Source of the DNA: Colwellia sp. MB02u-6
GTDB lineage: Bacteria; Pseudomonadota; Gammaproteobacteria; Enterobacterales; Alteromonadaceae
Length of the DNA stretch: 64,000 nucleotides
Direction: 5' to 3'
Assembly (NCBI RefSeq): GCF_014077095.1
Contig: NZ_JACGVG010000035.1
Span: 471,509 to 535,508 of the forward strand
The notes beneath the pieces were generated by a model. That model worked only from the letters and a program-made list of their open reading frames with translations. It did not search any database and was not told where the DNA came from. This document shows positions 46,334-57,814 of this stretch, one piece after another. How positions within the stretch are numbered: the stretch's first letter is position 1; every line of letters begins with the position of its first letter. The translations under genes and the position numbers were made by a program.

Positions 46334-47392
46334 TTATTCAATAAGTTGAATACGCTCAGTGTTTGACCTAGCTACGCATGCTGAAAATTCATCCGCTAAA
46401 CATTCTGATGCTTTTAACACCCTTTGCCAATATTTTAGTCGTGTTGCGGGCGCTAGATTAATAAAGTCTTTTCGGTCAGGTATTTTTGCAAAAGGTAATT
46501 GAGCAATAAAGGCTGCCGAGGGCACTAACATTACGGTGTTTTTGTAATACTCAGTATTGACCTTACGGGCTAAATTTTTATCAAACCAACCGGCTTTTGG
46601 TGTTGGTGAAAAGTGTGGATACAGCGTAAGGCCAGATGCAGGTTTGATATCAAGATCAAAGTGGTAATCAATAATACCACCGTCGCGATACATGCCTTTT
46701 GGTGAACCAGCAATATTTTTTACACCGCCCATTACAACAGGAATAGAGCCAGAGGCAAGCAAGCTGGTGGTTAAGTTGTTGTGATTCAAAGCTTGATATT
46801 GAGTGTTAAAATTAAAAGGATCATTAATCGTTAACTGGCTTGTCGGATGATGGTAAACAAAGCGTTGATATTGTTTGGCAAGTAAACCGCGATTGACTTG
46901 ATTGAATACCATGCTTGATATTAACCCCAACATTAACGGTGTTTTTTGCTCAAAAGAAGTTAAGCCATGGCATTTTGCGACAATAAAGTGTGCTTTGAAT
47001 ATTGGATTTTTGATAATTTCATCACTGCCGTTAACACCTAAGACTTCTTCAAGTAGGGCTATTGCTTTGGCGGTAATTTCTTTATTTTTGGCTTTTTCCG
47101 AATAGGTGGTTTGTGAATAGAGTGTCGCTAAGCGCGTAATCGCCGCAACGGGATCTCGCTGGCTAAGGGCGGCAAAGCGAAATGCCCCTGCTGACGACCC
47201 AACTAAATTTAATTCAGTGCAGCGATCTTTAAAATATTCACCAAAAAGGTACTTGTCTAAGCCAAATAAGCTAAACCATTTTGGCCCACCACTGGCGCCC
47301 AGCATAGTGGTAAAAAGTTCTTGTTTGAAACCGTGTTCTTGTATTGTTTTTAAGGCGTTGCTGCCACAATAAATATCTAGCATATTAGCCAT
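46334..47392 (-). CDS. Patatin-like phospholipase family protein
   Basis: This 352-residue protein has a GASGG glycine-rich segment at its N-terminus (residues ~32-36, oxyanion hole), G-S-S-A-G around residue 66 (nucleophile Ser in GxSxG) and RDGGIIDYHFD near residue 228, the Asp-Gly-Gly of the catalytic dyad. That is the patatin Ser-Asp layout. The substrate is not known; bacterial patatins include phospholipases and toxins. It has no signal peptide. It is convergent with the kinase gene. Confidence 0.85.
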   Translation of the reverse strand: MANMLDIYCGSNALKTIQEHGFKQELFTTMLGASGGPKWFSLFGLDKYLFGEYFKDRCTELNLVGSSAGAFRFAALSQRDPVAAITRLATLYSQTTYSEKAKNKEITAKAIALLEEVLGVNGSDEIIKNPIFKAHFIVAKCHGLTSFEQKTPLMLGLISSMVFNQVNRGLLAKQYQRFVYHHPTSQLTINDPFNFNTQYQALNHNNLTTSLLASGSIPVVMGGVKNIAGSPKGMYRDGGIIDYHFDLDIKPASGLTLYPHFSPTPKAGWFDKNLARKVNTEYYKNTVMLVPSAAFIAQLPFAKIPDRKDFINLAPATRLKYWQRVLKASECLADEFSACVARSNTERIQLIE

Positions 47393-47519
47393 TGTTAGAA
47401 AAACCTCTCTATGGGTTATTACAGTGCATACTCTTTTCTAGTGGTATTTTACTCATCAGTACCTGCTTAGGTTATACGCTGGATAAGTTAATAGTCGTGT
47501 TGACCCAATCCAGTTTTTC

Positions 47520-48833
47520 CTATGGGTAAAATAAGGTTTGATAAAGTTTGGTGGCATATTCATCGGTCATCCCTGCGACATAATCAGCGATAACACGGTG
47601 TTGGTTAAGCTTGTTTTCTTTTGCTTGTAGCCAACGCATGGCGGTGTTTTTAGGTAATAAGCGTTCAGGATCAGAAGACAAGGCTTGAAATAATTCCATC
47701 ACAATTTGCTGACCACGATATTCCAACTGTTGAATTGATGTTTGCTTGATCACAAATTGATAAACAAAGTCTTTGAAAATCTGTAGCACTTGAGCGGCAA
47801 TTAACGGATGCACGGCATTATAGCGTAAAAGTGGCTCTTGAAAGTTACACCCTTTAGTTACGTTAATATCATCTAATTCGACAGCGGTTATTAAGTAATT
47901 CACTAAACCACCAATGGCTTCTTTTTGCTGATAGCGTTGAGGACTAAAAAGATTATCCGCTAAGCTTAAGCTATAGTCGTGCAGCCACTCATCGTCTATT
48001 GTTAGTAGCCTTTTGATCACATTTTCATCAAAGATTTGTTGATTAACTACACCGGTAACAATGGCATCTTCTAGGTCATGAATGCCATAGGCAATATCAT
48101 CGGCTAATTCCATCATAGAACAATCTAAAGATTTATAATGGGTTTTACTGTGGCTATTGGCTTTGGTGGTAAATTGTTGGAAAAGTGCTTTGTCTGACTG
48201 ACATAAAGGCGCTAATACCCAATTAAACATTTCAATATCGTCAAGATATAAGCCTTTGGGTGGCTGCCATTTTGACGCTTCTAATTGGCGAAAAGATGCC
48301 GGTATTGCTTGTGGAATATTTTGTTGTAAATGGTTTAAGGTTTGTGGATATTTGATTAAGCCTAATAGTGTTCTGCGGGTTAAATTCATCCCAAAATGTT
48401 CACTAAAAGGTTCTAAGTGCGCCACGATACGAAAGGTCTGTCCATTGCCTTCAAAGCCACCATAATCACGCATCATATAATGTAGGGCAATTTCTCCACC
48501 ATGGCCGAAAGGGGGGTGGCCGATATCATGCGCCAAACATAATGCTTCAATTAAACTGTCGTCAGTAGGCAGTAGGGCAGCGCTATGCTCAGGATATTTA
48601 CTGCGAATTTGCGCGATAATGCCGCTACCAATTTGTGCCGCTTCTAAAGAATGGGTTAATCGGGTGCGATGAAAGTCACTTTGACCGCTACCCATCACTT
48701 GGGTTTTTGATTGTAATCGTCGAAATGCGGCTGAATGGAGAATACGTGCTCGGTCACGTTGAAATGGACTGCGGTGATCTTGATGCCTTTTTGCGACTCG
48801 CTCTAACCGTCTTATTTGCCAAGGATTGTCCAT
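47520..48833 (-). CDS. dGTPase-like HD-domain triphosphohydrolase
   Basis: The 437-residue protein matches the deoxyguanosinetriphosphate triphosphohydrolase-like family. Its HD domain carries the metal ligands in RLTHSLEAAQIG and CLAHDIGHPPFGHGGE, with the second-metal Asp in MELADDIAYGIHDLEDA; the N-terminal RRLERVAKRHQDHRSPFQRDRARILHS is a nucleotide-binding signature. It should hydrolyse dNTPs to the deoxynucleoside and triphosphate. Family members affect DNA replication fidelity and, in some bacteria, phage defence. A repeat-rich 560-base region lies upstream. Confidence 0.92.
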   Translation of the reverse strand: MDNPWQIRRLERVAKRHQDHRSPFQRDRARILHSAAFRRLQSKTQVMGSGQSDFHRTRLTHSLEAAQIGSGIIAQIRSKYPEHSAALLPTDDSLIEALCLAHDIGHPPFGHGGEIALHYMMRDYGGFEGNGQTFRIVAHLEPFSEHFGMNLTRRTLLGLIKYPQTLNHLQQNIPQAIPASFRQLEASKWQPPKGLYLDDIEMFNWVLAPLCQSDKALFQQFTTKANSHSKTHYKSLDCSMMELADDIAYGIHDLEDAIVTGVVNQQIFDENVIKRLLTIDDEWLHDYSLSLADNLFSPQRYQQKEAIGGLVNYLITAVELDDINVTKGCNFQEPLLRYNAVHPLIAAQVLQIFKDFVYQFVIKQTSIQQLEYRGQQIVMELFQALSSDPERLLPKNTAMRWLQAKENKLNQHRVIADYVAGMTDEYATKLYQTLFYP

Positions 48834-48949
48834 GATGCCTCTGTTTTTAAGCTGAATTAACCGTATGATACAAATAGTATATTATTCTTTAAAGGAAGGT
48901 AATACCTAAGCCATTAAGTTAGCTCTTACTCAGCACTTGCTAGCAGTTT

Positions 48950-49375
48950 GACAACGACTTTAATTTTCCCTCTAGGTGTAGAATCAAGTCTCTCAGTGGT
49001 GAATTTTTTTAGTATTTTACAGGCAAGAAAGCATGAGAACAGAATCAGTAAACACTGTATAAATTTAATGGTGGTCAGTTGATATTAAGTAAAAAATTAC
49101 GTTAATGTATTTTTCTTTTCTCGCTATAGGACAAAGTCCCTCAGAGGTGAAAAGATTTAGCATTGTTTTACCTCTTTCAGTTCTCATTTACTTCCTCCTG
49201 TGAATTATTTTTAGTATTTTACAGGGAGAAAAGAAAGAGAAACGAAGGAGTCAATACTGAGTAAAAACGCAGTAAATTTAATGTCTAAAGTTAAGACATG
49301 ACTTTAATTTTTTTACTCTTCTCACCGTAGGACAAAATCCCTCTGCCCCTCGTGGTGAAATAGTTTGGTGTTTTA
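48950..49375. repeat. Degenerate ~200-bp intergenic repeat (two copies and a half)
   Basis: Between cmoB and the dGTPase gene, the block TTTTTAGTATTTTACAGG...AAATTTAATG recurs at ~49001 and ~49202, and the block TAGGACAAAGTCCCTC...GGTGAA recurs at ~49127 and ~49328, with a more decayed copy near 48970. Each GGACAAAGTCCC is a small hairpin. The 564 bases 48834-49397 have no gene. Confidence 0.75.
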
Positions 49376-49397
49376 GTAACAGTCACCGAACATCAGG

Positions 49398-50363
49398 TTA
49401 TTTATTGGCAATAAATATTGCTCGTTTTGGCGCTGAGTAGCCTTCAATGGTTTTACTGTTATCATCAGGGTCAAGAAAGTCTTGTAATGATTCAGTATCT
49501 ATCCAATCAGTTTTACGTTGTTCGTCAAGGGCAGTGATATCCGTATTAACCACACGAATATTTTTAAAACCACAACGTTCAAGCCATGCACACATAGCCA
49601 GACAACTGGGTAAGAACCAAACATTGCGCATTTTCGCGTAGCGCTCGCCCGGCACTAACACGGTATTTTCATCGCCATCGACCACTAATGTTTCTAAGAC
49701 TAGTTCGCCGCCTTTAACTAATTGCGCTTTTAATTGGTAAAGAAAATCTATTGGCGAGCGTCTATGATACAAAACGCCCATAGCAAATACGGTATCGAAG
49801 GCATTTAACTCAGGTAACTGTTCAACACCTAGCGGTAATAAGTTAACGTGATCATCTTGAACAAAATGTTGTATGGCTTGAAATTGTGATAAAAACAATT
49901 GTGTTGGGTCGATACCCACAACAAACTCAGCACCTGCACCGCGCATACGCCACAAGTGATAGCCACTGCCACAGCCAATATCGAGTACATAACGATGAGT
50001 TAAGTCACTAATATGCGGGGCTAAGCGATCCCATTTAAAATCGGAACGCCATTCAGTATCTATATGCAGTCCATGAATATGATAGGGGCCTTTACGCCAA
50101 GGTTTAAACTTTTTCAGTAAATTCTCTAAACGTTTATATTCACCGCCATTAATGTCAGCACGTTCTCCTGCCCGTACCGTGGTACTAATATCAACACTTG
50201 ATGGTGATGTTTTTGGTAGCGCCATTAAGGTTTTTTGCCATTGGGCAAACTCGCCGTGTAAATGTTGTTCACGCCACTGCGTCAGTTGCGCGGGTAAAAT
50301 ATTCAGCCAGTGGCTTAATCGATTACTCGCTATTTTTTGATAGAAATTGTTAAATGAAATCAT
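49398..50363 (-). CDS. cmoB: tRNA 5-carboxymethoxyuridine methyltransferase CmoB
   Basis: The 321-residue protein matches CmoB over its length: [21 protein letters not shown], the SAM-binding motif [15 protein letters not shown] and [20 protein letters not shown]. CmoB transfers the carboxymethyl group of carboxy-SAM to the 5-hydroxyuridine at the wobble position of certain tRNAs. It lies four bases downstream of cmoA, which makes carboxy-SAM, so both steps are in one operon. Confidence 0.97.
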   Translation of the reverse strand: MISFNNFYQKIASNRLSHWLNILPAQLTQWREQHLHGEFAQWQKTLMALPKTSPSSVDISTTVRAGERADINGGEYKRLENLLKKFKPWRKGPYHIHGLHIDTEWRSDFKWDRLAPHISDLTHRYVLDIGCGSGYHLWRMRGAGAEFVVGIDPTQLFLSQFQAIQHFVQDDHVNLLPLGVEQLPELNAFDTVFAMGVLYHRRSPIDFLYQLKAQLVKGGELVLETLVVDGDENTVLVPGERYAKMRNVWFLPSCLAMCAWLERCGFKNIRVVNTDITALDEQRKTDWIDTESLQDFLDPDDNSKTIEGYSAPKRAIFIANK

Positions 50364-50367
50364 GGGG

Positions 50368-51460
<1,093 letters not shown>

Positions 51461-53245
51461 ATGCGTAGTCTTTATTGTGGTGAGGTTAATGAATCTCATG
51501 TGGGTCAGGAAGTCACACTTTGTGGTTGGGTTAATCGTCGTCGTGACTTAGGTGCGGTAATTTTCTTAGATTTACGAGACCGTGAAGGTATTGTGCAAGT
51601 TGTTTACGACCCCGACTTTCCTGATGTGCTTGAAAAAGCCAACACCTTGCGTAATGAGTTTTGTGTGCAAATCCGAGGTAAAGTACGCGCTCGTCCTGAT
51701 GGCCAAGTGAATAAAGATATGGCAACGGGCGCTATTGAAGTGTTGGGCTTAGAGTTGACTATTTTAAATAAGTCAGCACCGCTACCTTTAGATTCAAATC
51801 AGAAGAACTCTGAAGAGCTAAGATTAAAATATCGTTATCTTGATTTACGTCGTCCAGAAATGACTGAGCGCATGCGTTTTCGCGCTAAAGTGACTTCAGC
51901 GGTGCGTGCATCACTTGAGTCACAAGGATTTTTGGATATAGAAACACCCATTTTAACCGCAGCTACTCCTGAAGGTGCGCGTGATTATTTGGTTCCTAGC
52001 CGTACTCATAAAGGACAGTTTTTTGCTTTACCGCAGTCGCCACAATTATTTAAACAATTGTTGATGATGTCAGGTATGGAGCGCTACTATCAAATCGTTA
52101 AGTGTTTTCGTGATGAAGACTTACGTGCAGATCGCCAACCAGAATTTACTCAAATTGATATTGAAACCTCATTTATGAGTTCAGATCAGGTGATGCAAGT
52201 GACTGAAACTATGATCCGCGGCTTATTCCAAGAGCTACTTAACGTAGACTTAGGTGAATTTCCGCGCATGACTTATTTAGAGGCGATGACTCGTTTTGGC
52301 TCTGATAAACCAGATTTACGTAATCCACTTGAAATTGTTGACGTGGCTGACATCTTAAAAGACGTAGAGTTTAAGGTTTTCTCTGGCCCCGCTAACGACG
52401 ATAAAGGCCGAGTTGCCGTTATTTGTATACCGGGAGGCGCCGCTAAATTCTCTCGTAAAGGTATTGACGAGTTAACTAAATTTGTCGGTATTTACGGCGC
52501 GAAGGGCATGCCATGGTTAAAAGTTAATGACCTTGATGCAGGTCTTGAAGGCTTACAATCACCGATTTTAAAATTCTTAGATGAAACCGCTGTTAATGCC
52601 TTATTAACCCGTACTCATGCTAAAACTGGCGATATTATTTTCTTTGGCTCAGACACTTATAATGTGGTTACTGAATCATTAGGTGCCTTGCGTTTAAAAG
52701 TGGGTGAAGAGCTTGAGTTATTGCAAGGTGCTTGGAAACCATTGTGGGTTGTAGACTTTCCAATGTTTGAAGAAGCTGATGGCAACATGCATGCTATTCA
52801 TCACCCGTTTACCGCGCCAACCAATTTAACCGCTGCTGAATTAGAAGCAAACCCAGTCGGAGCTTTGTCTGATGCCTATGACATGGTACTTAATGGCTGT
52901 GAATTAGGCGGTGGTTCGGTGCGTATTCATAATCAAGATATGCAAGCCGCTGTATTTCGCATTCTGGGTATTAGTGATGAAGAAGCGCAAGAAAAGTTTG
53001 GTTTCTTACTGGAAGCATTACAATATGGCGCGCCACCACATGCTGGTCTAGCCTTTGGTTTAGACCGTTTAGTGATGCTGATGACTGGAGCTAGTTCAAT
53101 TCGTGATGTAATGGCATTCCCGAAAACAACTACTGCGGCGTGTCCGTTAACTAATGCGCCAGGCCATGCAAACCCAGCACAACTGGCTGAATTAGGCATT
53201 GCTTGTTTGGCAAAAGAAATTGATACTGAGTCAAAAGCAGAATAA
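51461..53245 (+). CDS. aspS: Aspartyl-tRNA synthetase
   Basis: The 594-residue class II synthetase has the N-terminal anticodon-binding OB fold ([20 protein letters not shown]), motif 1 near residue 145, motif 2 with [18 protein letters not shown] (residues ~217-234), a bacterial GAD insert (~290-420) and motif 3 with [12 protein letters not shown] near residue 530. Length matches bacterial AspRS (about 590). It charges tRNA-Asp in the cytosol. A terminator follows, so ruvC is probably on a separate or read-through transcript. Confidence 0.98.
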   Translation: MRSLYCGEVNESHVGQEVTLCGWVNRRRDLGAVIFLDLRDREGIVQVVYDPDFPDVLEKANTLRNEFCVQIRGKVRARPDGQVNKDMATGAIEVLGLELTILNKSAPLPLDSNQKNSEELRLKYRYLDLRRPEMTERMRFRAKVTSAVRASLESQGFLDIETPILTAATPEGARDYLVPSRTHKGQFFALPQSPQLFKQLLMMSGMERYYQIVKCFRDEDLRADRQPEFTQIDIETSFMSSDQVMQVTETMIRGLFQELLNVDLGEFPRMTYLEAMTRFGSDKPDLRNPLEIVDVADILKDVEFKVFSGPANDDKGRVAVICIPGGAAKFSRKGIDELTKFVGIYGAKGMPWLKVNDLDAGLEGLQSPILKFLDETAVNALLTRTHAKTGDIIFFGSDTYNVVTESLGALRLKVGEELELLQGAWKPLWVVDFPMFEEADGNMHAIHHPFTAPTNLTAAELEANPVGALSDAYDMVLNGCELGGGSVRIHNQDMQAAVFRILGISDEEAQEKFGFLLEALQYGAPPHAGLAFGLDRLVMLMTGASSIRDVMAFPKTTTAACPLTNAPGHANPAQLAELGIACLAKEIDTESKAE

Positions 53246-53295
53246 CCTTTGGTAGAAAAATTTTAACGTGACTAAGCGTTAATGTTAAAACAATT

Positions 53296-53343
53296 AAAAC
53301 GCACGAATTAATGCTACTTAGGCCTTATTCGTGCGTTTTTTTT
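53296..53343 (+). terminator. Terminator of aspS
   Basis: A perfect 13-base stem (AAAACGCACGAAT at 53296-53308 with ATTCGTGCGTTTT at 53327-53339) has an 18-base loop and continues into T4. It lies 50 bases after the stop codon. Confidence 0.9.
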
Positions 53344-53391
53344 CAATAGTATTATTTTTAAAGTTAACGCTTTTATTAAGGTAAATGACGA

Positions 53392-53919
53392 GTGAGTATT
53401 ATTTTAGGTATTGACCCAGGGTCTCGTTTAACTGGCTATGGTGTCATTAAACAATCAGGCCGTAATTTTACCTATTTAGGCAGTGGCTGCATTAAAGCCA
53501 CTGCGGCAGGTGAAGATTTAGGTATGCGCTTACAAACAATTTTTGCTGGTGTTAGTGAGCTTATTTTGCAATTTCAGCCTGACATGTTTGCTATTGAGCA
53601 AGTCTTTATGGCGAAAAATCCTGATTCAGCATTAAAGTTAGGCCAAGCTAGAGGTGCGGCTATTGTTGCAGCGACTAACAATGGTTTAATGATTGCAGAA
53701 TACTCTGCTAGACAAATTAAGCAATCGGTTGTTGGTACAGGTGCGGCAGATAAAACTCAAGTGCAACATATGGTGAAAACTATTTTGAAATTACCGGGCA
53801 CACCTCAAGCTGATGCAGCCGATGCACTGGCGGTTGCACTTTGTCATGCGCACAGTCACGACTCGATCAGTAAACTCTCAGGCCAAGCCACTAAAACAGT
53901 ACGTGGACGCTTACGCTAA
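53392..53919 (+). CDS. ruvC: Holliday junction resolvase RuvC
   Basis: The GTG at 53392, preceded by AAGG, gives 175 residues starting [17 protein letters not shown]. The catalytic acidic residues are visible: Asp in GIDPG (residue 7), Glu in AIEQVF (~66) and Asp in [12 protein letters not shown] (~138 and 141). RuvC cuts Holliday junctions in the RuvABC complex. The ruvC-ruvA-ruvB order, with 124 and 92 bases between the genes, matches other gammaproteobacteria. Confidence 0.97.
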   Translation: MSIILGIDPGSRLTGYGVIKQSGRNFTYLGSGCIKATAAGEDLGMRLQTIFAGVSELILQFQPDMFAIEQVFMAKNPDSALKLGQARGAAIVAATNNGLMIAEYSARQIKQSVVGTGAADKTQVQHMVKTILKLPGTPQADAADALAVALCHAHSHDSISKLSGQATKTVRGRLR

Positions 53920-54043
53920 TGGTTATTGTTTTAGTATTATCGTTACTTGTGCACCGCTTTAAATAATTCAGGGCTTAAACTTTACTGTATAAATATCTAG
54001 TGGTATGGTGTTGTCATATGGTATATCAAGCAAAGGTTAAGTC

Positions 54044-54661
54044 ATGATTGGACGTTTACGTGGCATATTAATAGAAAAAATGGCCCCCGAAATTTTAATT
54101 GAATGTAATGGTGTTGGCTATGAGGTGACGATGCCAATGACCAGCATTTATGCCCTTGGCGAGGTTAATCAAGAAGCGACTTTATATACCCACTTTGTGG
54201 TACGTGAAGATGCACAATTACTTTATGGCTTTGCTAATAAAGTGGAGCGTAAACTGTTTCGCTTGCTGATCAAGGTTAATGGTGTTGGGCCTAAATTAGG
54301 CTTGGCTATTTTGTCAGGCATGTCTGCCGATCAATTCGTCAGTTGTGTTATACATGATGATTTAACCACTATAGTGAAAATACCAGGTGTTGGTAAGAAA
54401 ACAGCGGAACGCTTGTTGATTGAAATGCGCGATAGATTAAAAGATTGGCAAACTGACAGTAGTGACGCTTTGGTGCACATGATGCCAACGGATGTTAATC
54501 AAGCCAATACCTTTATCAGCGATAGTAAAGGCGATGCTATTAACGCCTTAGTTTCTTTAGGGTATAGTCAACTACAAGCAGACAAAGCAGTTAAATCAGT
54601 TTTTCATCCAGACAAAAGTAGCGAAGACTTGATCCGTGGTGCCTTAAAAGCCATGTTATAA
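54044..54661 (+). CDS. ruvA: Holliday junction branch-migration protein RuvA
   Basis: This 205-residue protein has the OB-fold domain I (residues ~1-60), the tandem helix-hairpin-helix domain II with [15 protein letters not shown] and [18 protein letters not shown], and the mobile C-terminal domain III that contacts RuvB ([16 protein letters not shown]). It binds four-way junctions as a tetramer and loads RuvB. AAAGGTTAAGTC precedes the ATG. Confidence 0.97.
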   Translation: MIGRLRGILIEKMAPEILIECNGVGYEVTMPMTSIYALGEVNQEATLYTHFVVREDAQLLYGFANKVERKLFRLLIKVNGVGPKLGLAILSGMSADQFVSCVIHDDLTTIVKIPGVGKKTAERLLIEMRDRLKDWQTDSSDALVHMMPTDVNQANTFISDSKGDAINALVSLGYSQLQADKAVKSVFHPDKSSEDLIRGALKAML

Positions 54662-54753
54662 GTATTAATCACTTCGCCATATCGACGATAACAAGTTTGG
54701 GCCGAACGTAAATAACAATGAAATTTTTCAATGAGTTTTTCAATGAGTAATAC

Positions 54754-55758
54754 ATGATAGAAGCAGACAGATTAATTGAACCCGTAGCCACCCGTGAAGA
54801 TGAAACGGTTGACCGAGCTATTAGGCCTAAAATGTTGTCCGACTATACTGGGCAGGCTCATGTAAAGTCTCAAATGGAAATTTTTATTGCGGCGGCTTTG
54901 AAAAGACGAGAACCGCTTGACCATTTGTTAATTTTTGGTCCGCCGGGTTTAGGTAAAACCACCTTAGCCAATATTGTCGCGAATGAAATGGGTGTAAGTG
55001 TTCGGGCTACTTCAGGACCGGTATTGGAAAAAGCTGGTGATTTAGCGGCATTACTGACCAACCTTGAAGAAAATGATGTCTTGTTTATCGATGAAATTCA
55101 TCGTTTAAGTCCTGTGGTAGAAGAAATTCTTTACCCAGCGATGGAAGATTATCAGTTAGATATTATGATCGGCGAAGGGCCAGCAGCTCGCTCCATAAAA
55201 CTTGATTTACCACCCTTCACCTTGATTGGTGCGACAACTCGCGCAGGCGCGTTAACCTCACCACTTCGCGATCGTTTCGGAATAGTGCAACGGCTAGAAT
55301 TTTATAATACGCAAGAGTTAACCGAAATTGTCATGCGTTCAGCACATTTCTTGGATTTAGACATTGCTCAAGCGGGAGCATTTGAAGTTGCAAGGCGTTC
55401 TCGTGGTACACCGCGCATTGCCAATCGCTTATTACGCAGAGTTAGAGATTACGCGGATGTAAAAACTGATGGTATAGTCAGTAAAGCAACCGCTGCCAGT
55501 GCCTTAGATATGTTAGAGGTAGACAATGAAGGTTTCGATTTAATGGACCGAAAATTATTGGAAGCGATAATTGATAAATTTGCCGGCGGCCCCGTTGGTC
55601 TTGATAACATCGCCGCTGCTATTGGCGAAGAACGCGAAACCATTGAAGATGTACTAGAGCCTTTTTTAATCCAGCAAGGTTTTTTACAACGCACACCACG
55701 CGGGCGAATTGCCACGAGTAGAGCTTACCTACACTTTGGCTTAGACTTTCCAAGTTAA
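54754..55758 (+). CDS. ruvB: Holliday junction helicase RuvB
   Basis: The 334-residue AAA+ ATPase has Walker [10 protein letters not shown], Walker [10 protein letters not shown], sensor 1 GATTRAG, and the arginine finger region LRDRFG. The C-terminal winged helix ([15 protein letters not shown]) is complete. It drives branch migration on RuvA-bound junctions. A terminator follows at 55780. Confidence 0.98.
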   Translation: MIEADRLIEPVATREDETVDRAIRPKMLSDYTGQAHVKSQMEIFIAAALKRREPLDHLLIFGPPGLGKTTLANIVANEMGVSVRATSGPVLEKAGDLAALLTNLEENDVLFIDEIHRLSPVVEEILYPAMEDYQLDIMIGEGPAARSIKLDLPPFTLIGATTRAGALTSPLRDRFGIVQRLEFYNTQELTEIVMRSAHFLDLDIAQAGAFEVARRSRGTPRIANRLLRRVRDYADVKTDGIVSKATAASALDMLEVDNEGFDLMDRKLLEAIIDKFAGGPVGLDNIAAAIGEERETIEDVLEPFLIQQGFLQRTPRGRIATSRAYLHFGLDFPS

Positions 55759-55779
55759 CGGTTAATTTTTTACCCTAAT

Positions 55780-55805
55780 AAAAAGCACCCTTAGGTGCTT
55801 TTTTT
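55780..55805 (+). terminator. Terminator of the ruv operon
   Basis: AAAAGCACC pairs with GGTGCTTTT around a four-base loop and is followed by T3. It lies 22 bases after the ruvB stop. Confidence 0.9.
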
Positions 55806-55826
55806 GTTAATTTACTAAATTTTAAG

Positions 55827-55997
55827 CAAAAAAAAGCCCACATAAATCTATGCAGGCCAACTTAAACTATAAGCTGATAAAAGGAAATGGGGATCCTAAA
55901 AAATATATAACAGAGAAAGGTAACAACACCTATCAAAACATTTGTGGGCTAAGATGAAAAATGTAAAAAACACAATTCGTGCGCTAGCTCAAACAAC
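55827..55997 (-). ncRNA. Candidate small RNA on the minus strand, between ruvB and ybgC
   Basis: On the minus strand a nine-base stem (GCCTGCATA with TATGTGGGC, two G-U pairs) and four-base loop GATT is followed by T8 (A run at 55828-55835), a good terminator with no minus-strand gene to serve: the nearest minus-strand start is far away. About 170 bases before it, TTGTGT (56027-56032) and TAGAAT (56004-56009) with 17-base spacing could form a sigma-70 promoter. The interior has two C/T-rich stretches (TTACCTTTCTC and CCCCATTTCCTTTT), of the kind used to bind ribosome sites. No coding frame is present. The start is uncertain. Confidence 0.4.
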
Positions 55998-56281
55998 AAG
56001 GCTATTCTAGTCCGATGAGTTGAGTAACACAAACAAAAATAATTTATGTTAACCATTAGAAAAACTAATGCGAAATAATTTGTAGGAATATAGGAAAAGT
56101 AACCATTTATAGCCGCTGATCAGTAATTATTTTTTATAATATTATACTCATAAAAGATCCGTAATTAGATTTATTGTTGAAATTTTTACAAAGAAAGTAC
56201 CTTAGCTCTTGTTCCGTGTGAGCTTTATCTATTAAGATAAGCACTTGAAAATTTTATACTAAGATAAATTGAATAAATTTA

Positions 56282-56698
56282 ATGTCATTAAGCAGTCATC
56301 AACACACAGTACGTGTTTACTATGAAGATACCGATGCCGGCGGTATCGTTTATTACGCAAACTATTTAAAGTTTTTTGAACGCGCTAGAACAGAATGGCT
56401 GCGTGAACTTGGTATTAATCAATCAATATTTTTAGAACAAAATATCGGTTTTGTGGTCACAAAAGTGGCAATGGACAATAAGGCATCAGCAAAACTCGAT
56501 GATTTGTTAACAATTACCACAACAATAAGCCGATTAAAGTCTGCTAGTTTGGTATTTTCACAGCAACTTGTGAACCAGAACCATATAACATTATGTTCGG
56601 CTGAGATTAAAGTCGCTTGTGTTAACTTAGCTCTGGCTAAACCTAAACCTTGTACTATCCCCAAAAGCATATTAGGAGCATTAAAACGTGTCAGCTGA
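56282..56698 (+). CDS. ybgC: Tol-Pal system acyl-CoA thioesterase YbgC
   Basis: This 138-residue hotdog-fold protein has the YbgC/FadM signature [30 protein letters not shown]; the Asp in DTDAGG is the catalytic residue. It hydrolyses short acyl-CoA and acyl-ACP thioesters and is always first in the tol-pal operon. Its 3' end overlaps the tolQ start by 11 bases. The 522 bases before it (55759-56281) hold the ruv terminator and a candidate small RNA. Confidence 0.95.
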   Translation: MSLSSHQHTVRVYYEDTDAGGIVYYANYLKFFERARTEWLRELGINQSIFLEQNIGFVVTKVAMDNKASAKLDDLLTITTTISRLKSASLVFSQQLVNQNHITLCSAEIKVACVNLALAKPKPCTIPKSILGALKRVS

Positions 56699-57371
56699 AA
56701 TTTCGTTTTTTGATTTATTTTTACAGGCTAGTTTATTAGTTCAACTAGTAATGTTGACCCTATTAGGATTTTCAATTGCCTGTTGGACCATGATTTTTCA
56801 ACGTCGTAAAGTATTGCTTGCAGCTCAAACACAATTAAAAGACTTTGAAGACAAATTTTGGAGTGGGGCTGATTTAAGTAAGCTCTACAGTGAAGTTTCT
56901 GCCAAAGAGCATATTGACGGTATTGAAAGCCTTTTTGTTTCTGGTTTTCGTGAATTTGCTCGTTTACGTAAATCGCATGGCTATGCACCGCAAGTAATTG
57001 TTGACGGCACGCACCGAGCAATGCGCGTAGCAATGTCAAGAGAAGTCGATAGCTTGGAAACACATTTGCCCTTTATGGCCACCGTTGGCTCAATAAGCCC
57101 TTATATTGGTTTGTTTGGTACTGTGTGGGGTATCATGAATTCATTTATTGCCTTAGGTGCGGTTGAGCAAGCGACTCTGGCAATGGTTGCGCCAGGTATT
57201 GCCGAGGCATTAATCGCGACTGCAATGGGGCTGTTTGCCGCCATTCCTGCTGTGATGGCATTTAACCGTTTTAGTCATAATGTTGAAAAACTTGAAAATA
57301 GCTATGGTAACTTTATGGACGAATTTTCAAGTATATTACAAAGACAAACAGCGACAGAGCAACACGGCTAA
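56688..57371 (+). CDS. tolQ: Tol-Pal system protein TolQ
   Basis: The GTG at 56688 is preceded by AGGAGC and overlaps ybgC. The 227-residue inner-membrane protein has three helices (residues ~15-37, ~130-155 and ~170-195) and the ExbB/TolQ/MotA signature [24 protein letters not shown]. With TolR it uses the proton gradient to energise TolA during outer-membrane constriction at division. Confidence 0.97.
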   Translation: MSAEISFFDLFLQASLLVQLVMLTLLGFSIACWTMIFQRRKVLLAAQTQLKDFEDKFWSGADLSKLYSEVSAKEHIDGIESLFVSGFREFARLRKSHGYAPQVIVDGTHRAMRVAMSREVDSLETHLPFMATVGSISPYIGLFGTVWGIMNSFIALGAVEQATLAMVAPGIAEALIATAMGLFAAIPAVMAFNRFSHNVEKLENSYGNFMDEFSSILQRQTATEQHG

Positions 57372-57385
57372 GGTAGAGATTAACT

Positions 57386-57814
57386 ATGTATAATCGAGTC
57401 AGGCGCCGCAAGGTTGCTGAGATAAATGTAGTGCCTTATATTGACGTAATGTTAGTTTTGCTGATTATTTTTATGGTAACGGCACCGTTGATAACACAAG
57501 GCGTTAAAGTTGATTTACCACAAGCTGATGCACAACCTCTCAGTAAAGACATGAAGCCGCCTTTAGTGGCTTCAGTGGATGTAAATGGCAACTATTATTT
57601 GGCGGTTGGTACCAGTAAAAACGAACCTATGTCGGCCGAAGAAGTTGCCACCTTAGTTGCAGCACATTTAAAATTGGCGCCTGATACCCCTGTGGTGGTT
57701 AATGGCGATGGTGCTGTTTCTTATGATGCGGTTATTCAATTAATGGTGATGTTACAAAAAATAGCAGGTGTACCATCTGTTGGTTTAATGACTGATACCC
57801 CGGAGAGTAAGTAG
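57386..57814 (+). CDS. tolR: Tol-Pal system protein TolR
   Basis: This 142-residue ExbD/TolR protein has a single membrane helix at ~15-35 with the proton-path Asp in INVVPYIDVMLVLLIIFMV (Asp in YIDVML) and a periplasmic domain. It follows tolQ by 14 bases, and its stop overlaps the tolA GTG by one base. Confidence 0.97.
   Translation: MYNRVRRRKVAEINVVPYIDVMLVLLIIFMVTAPLITQGVKVDLPQADAQPLSKDMKPPLVASVDVNGNYYLAVGTSKNEPMSAEEVATLVAAHLKLAPDTPVVVNGDGAVSYDAVIQLMVMLQKIAGVPSVGLMTDTPESK

Noticed and set aside
47520..48833. Phage-defence island around the dGTPase
   Set aside because: Neighbours are housekeeping (cmoAB) or single enzymes, and there is no other defence gene or mobile element in the window.
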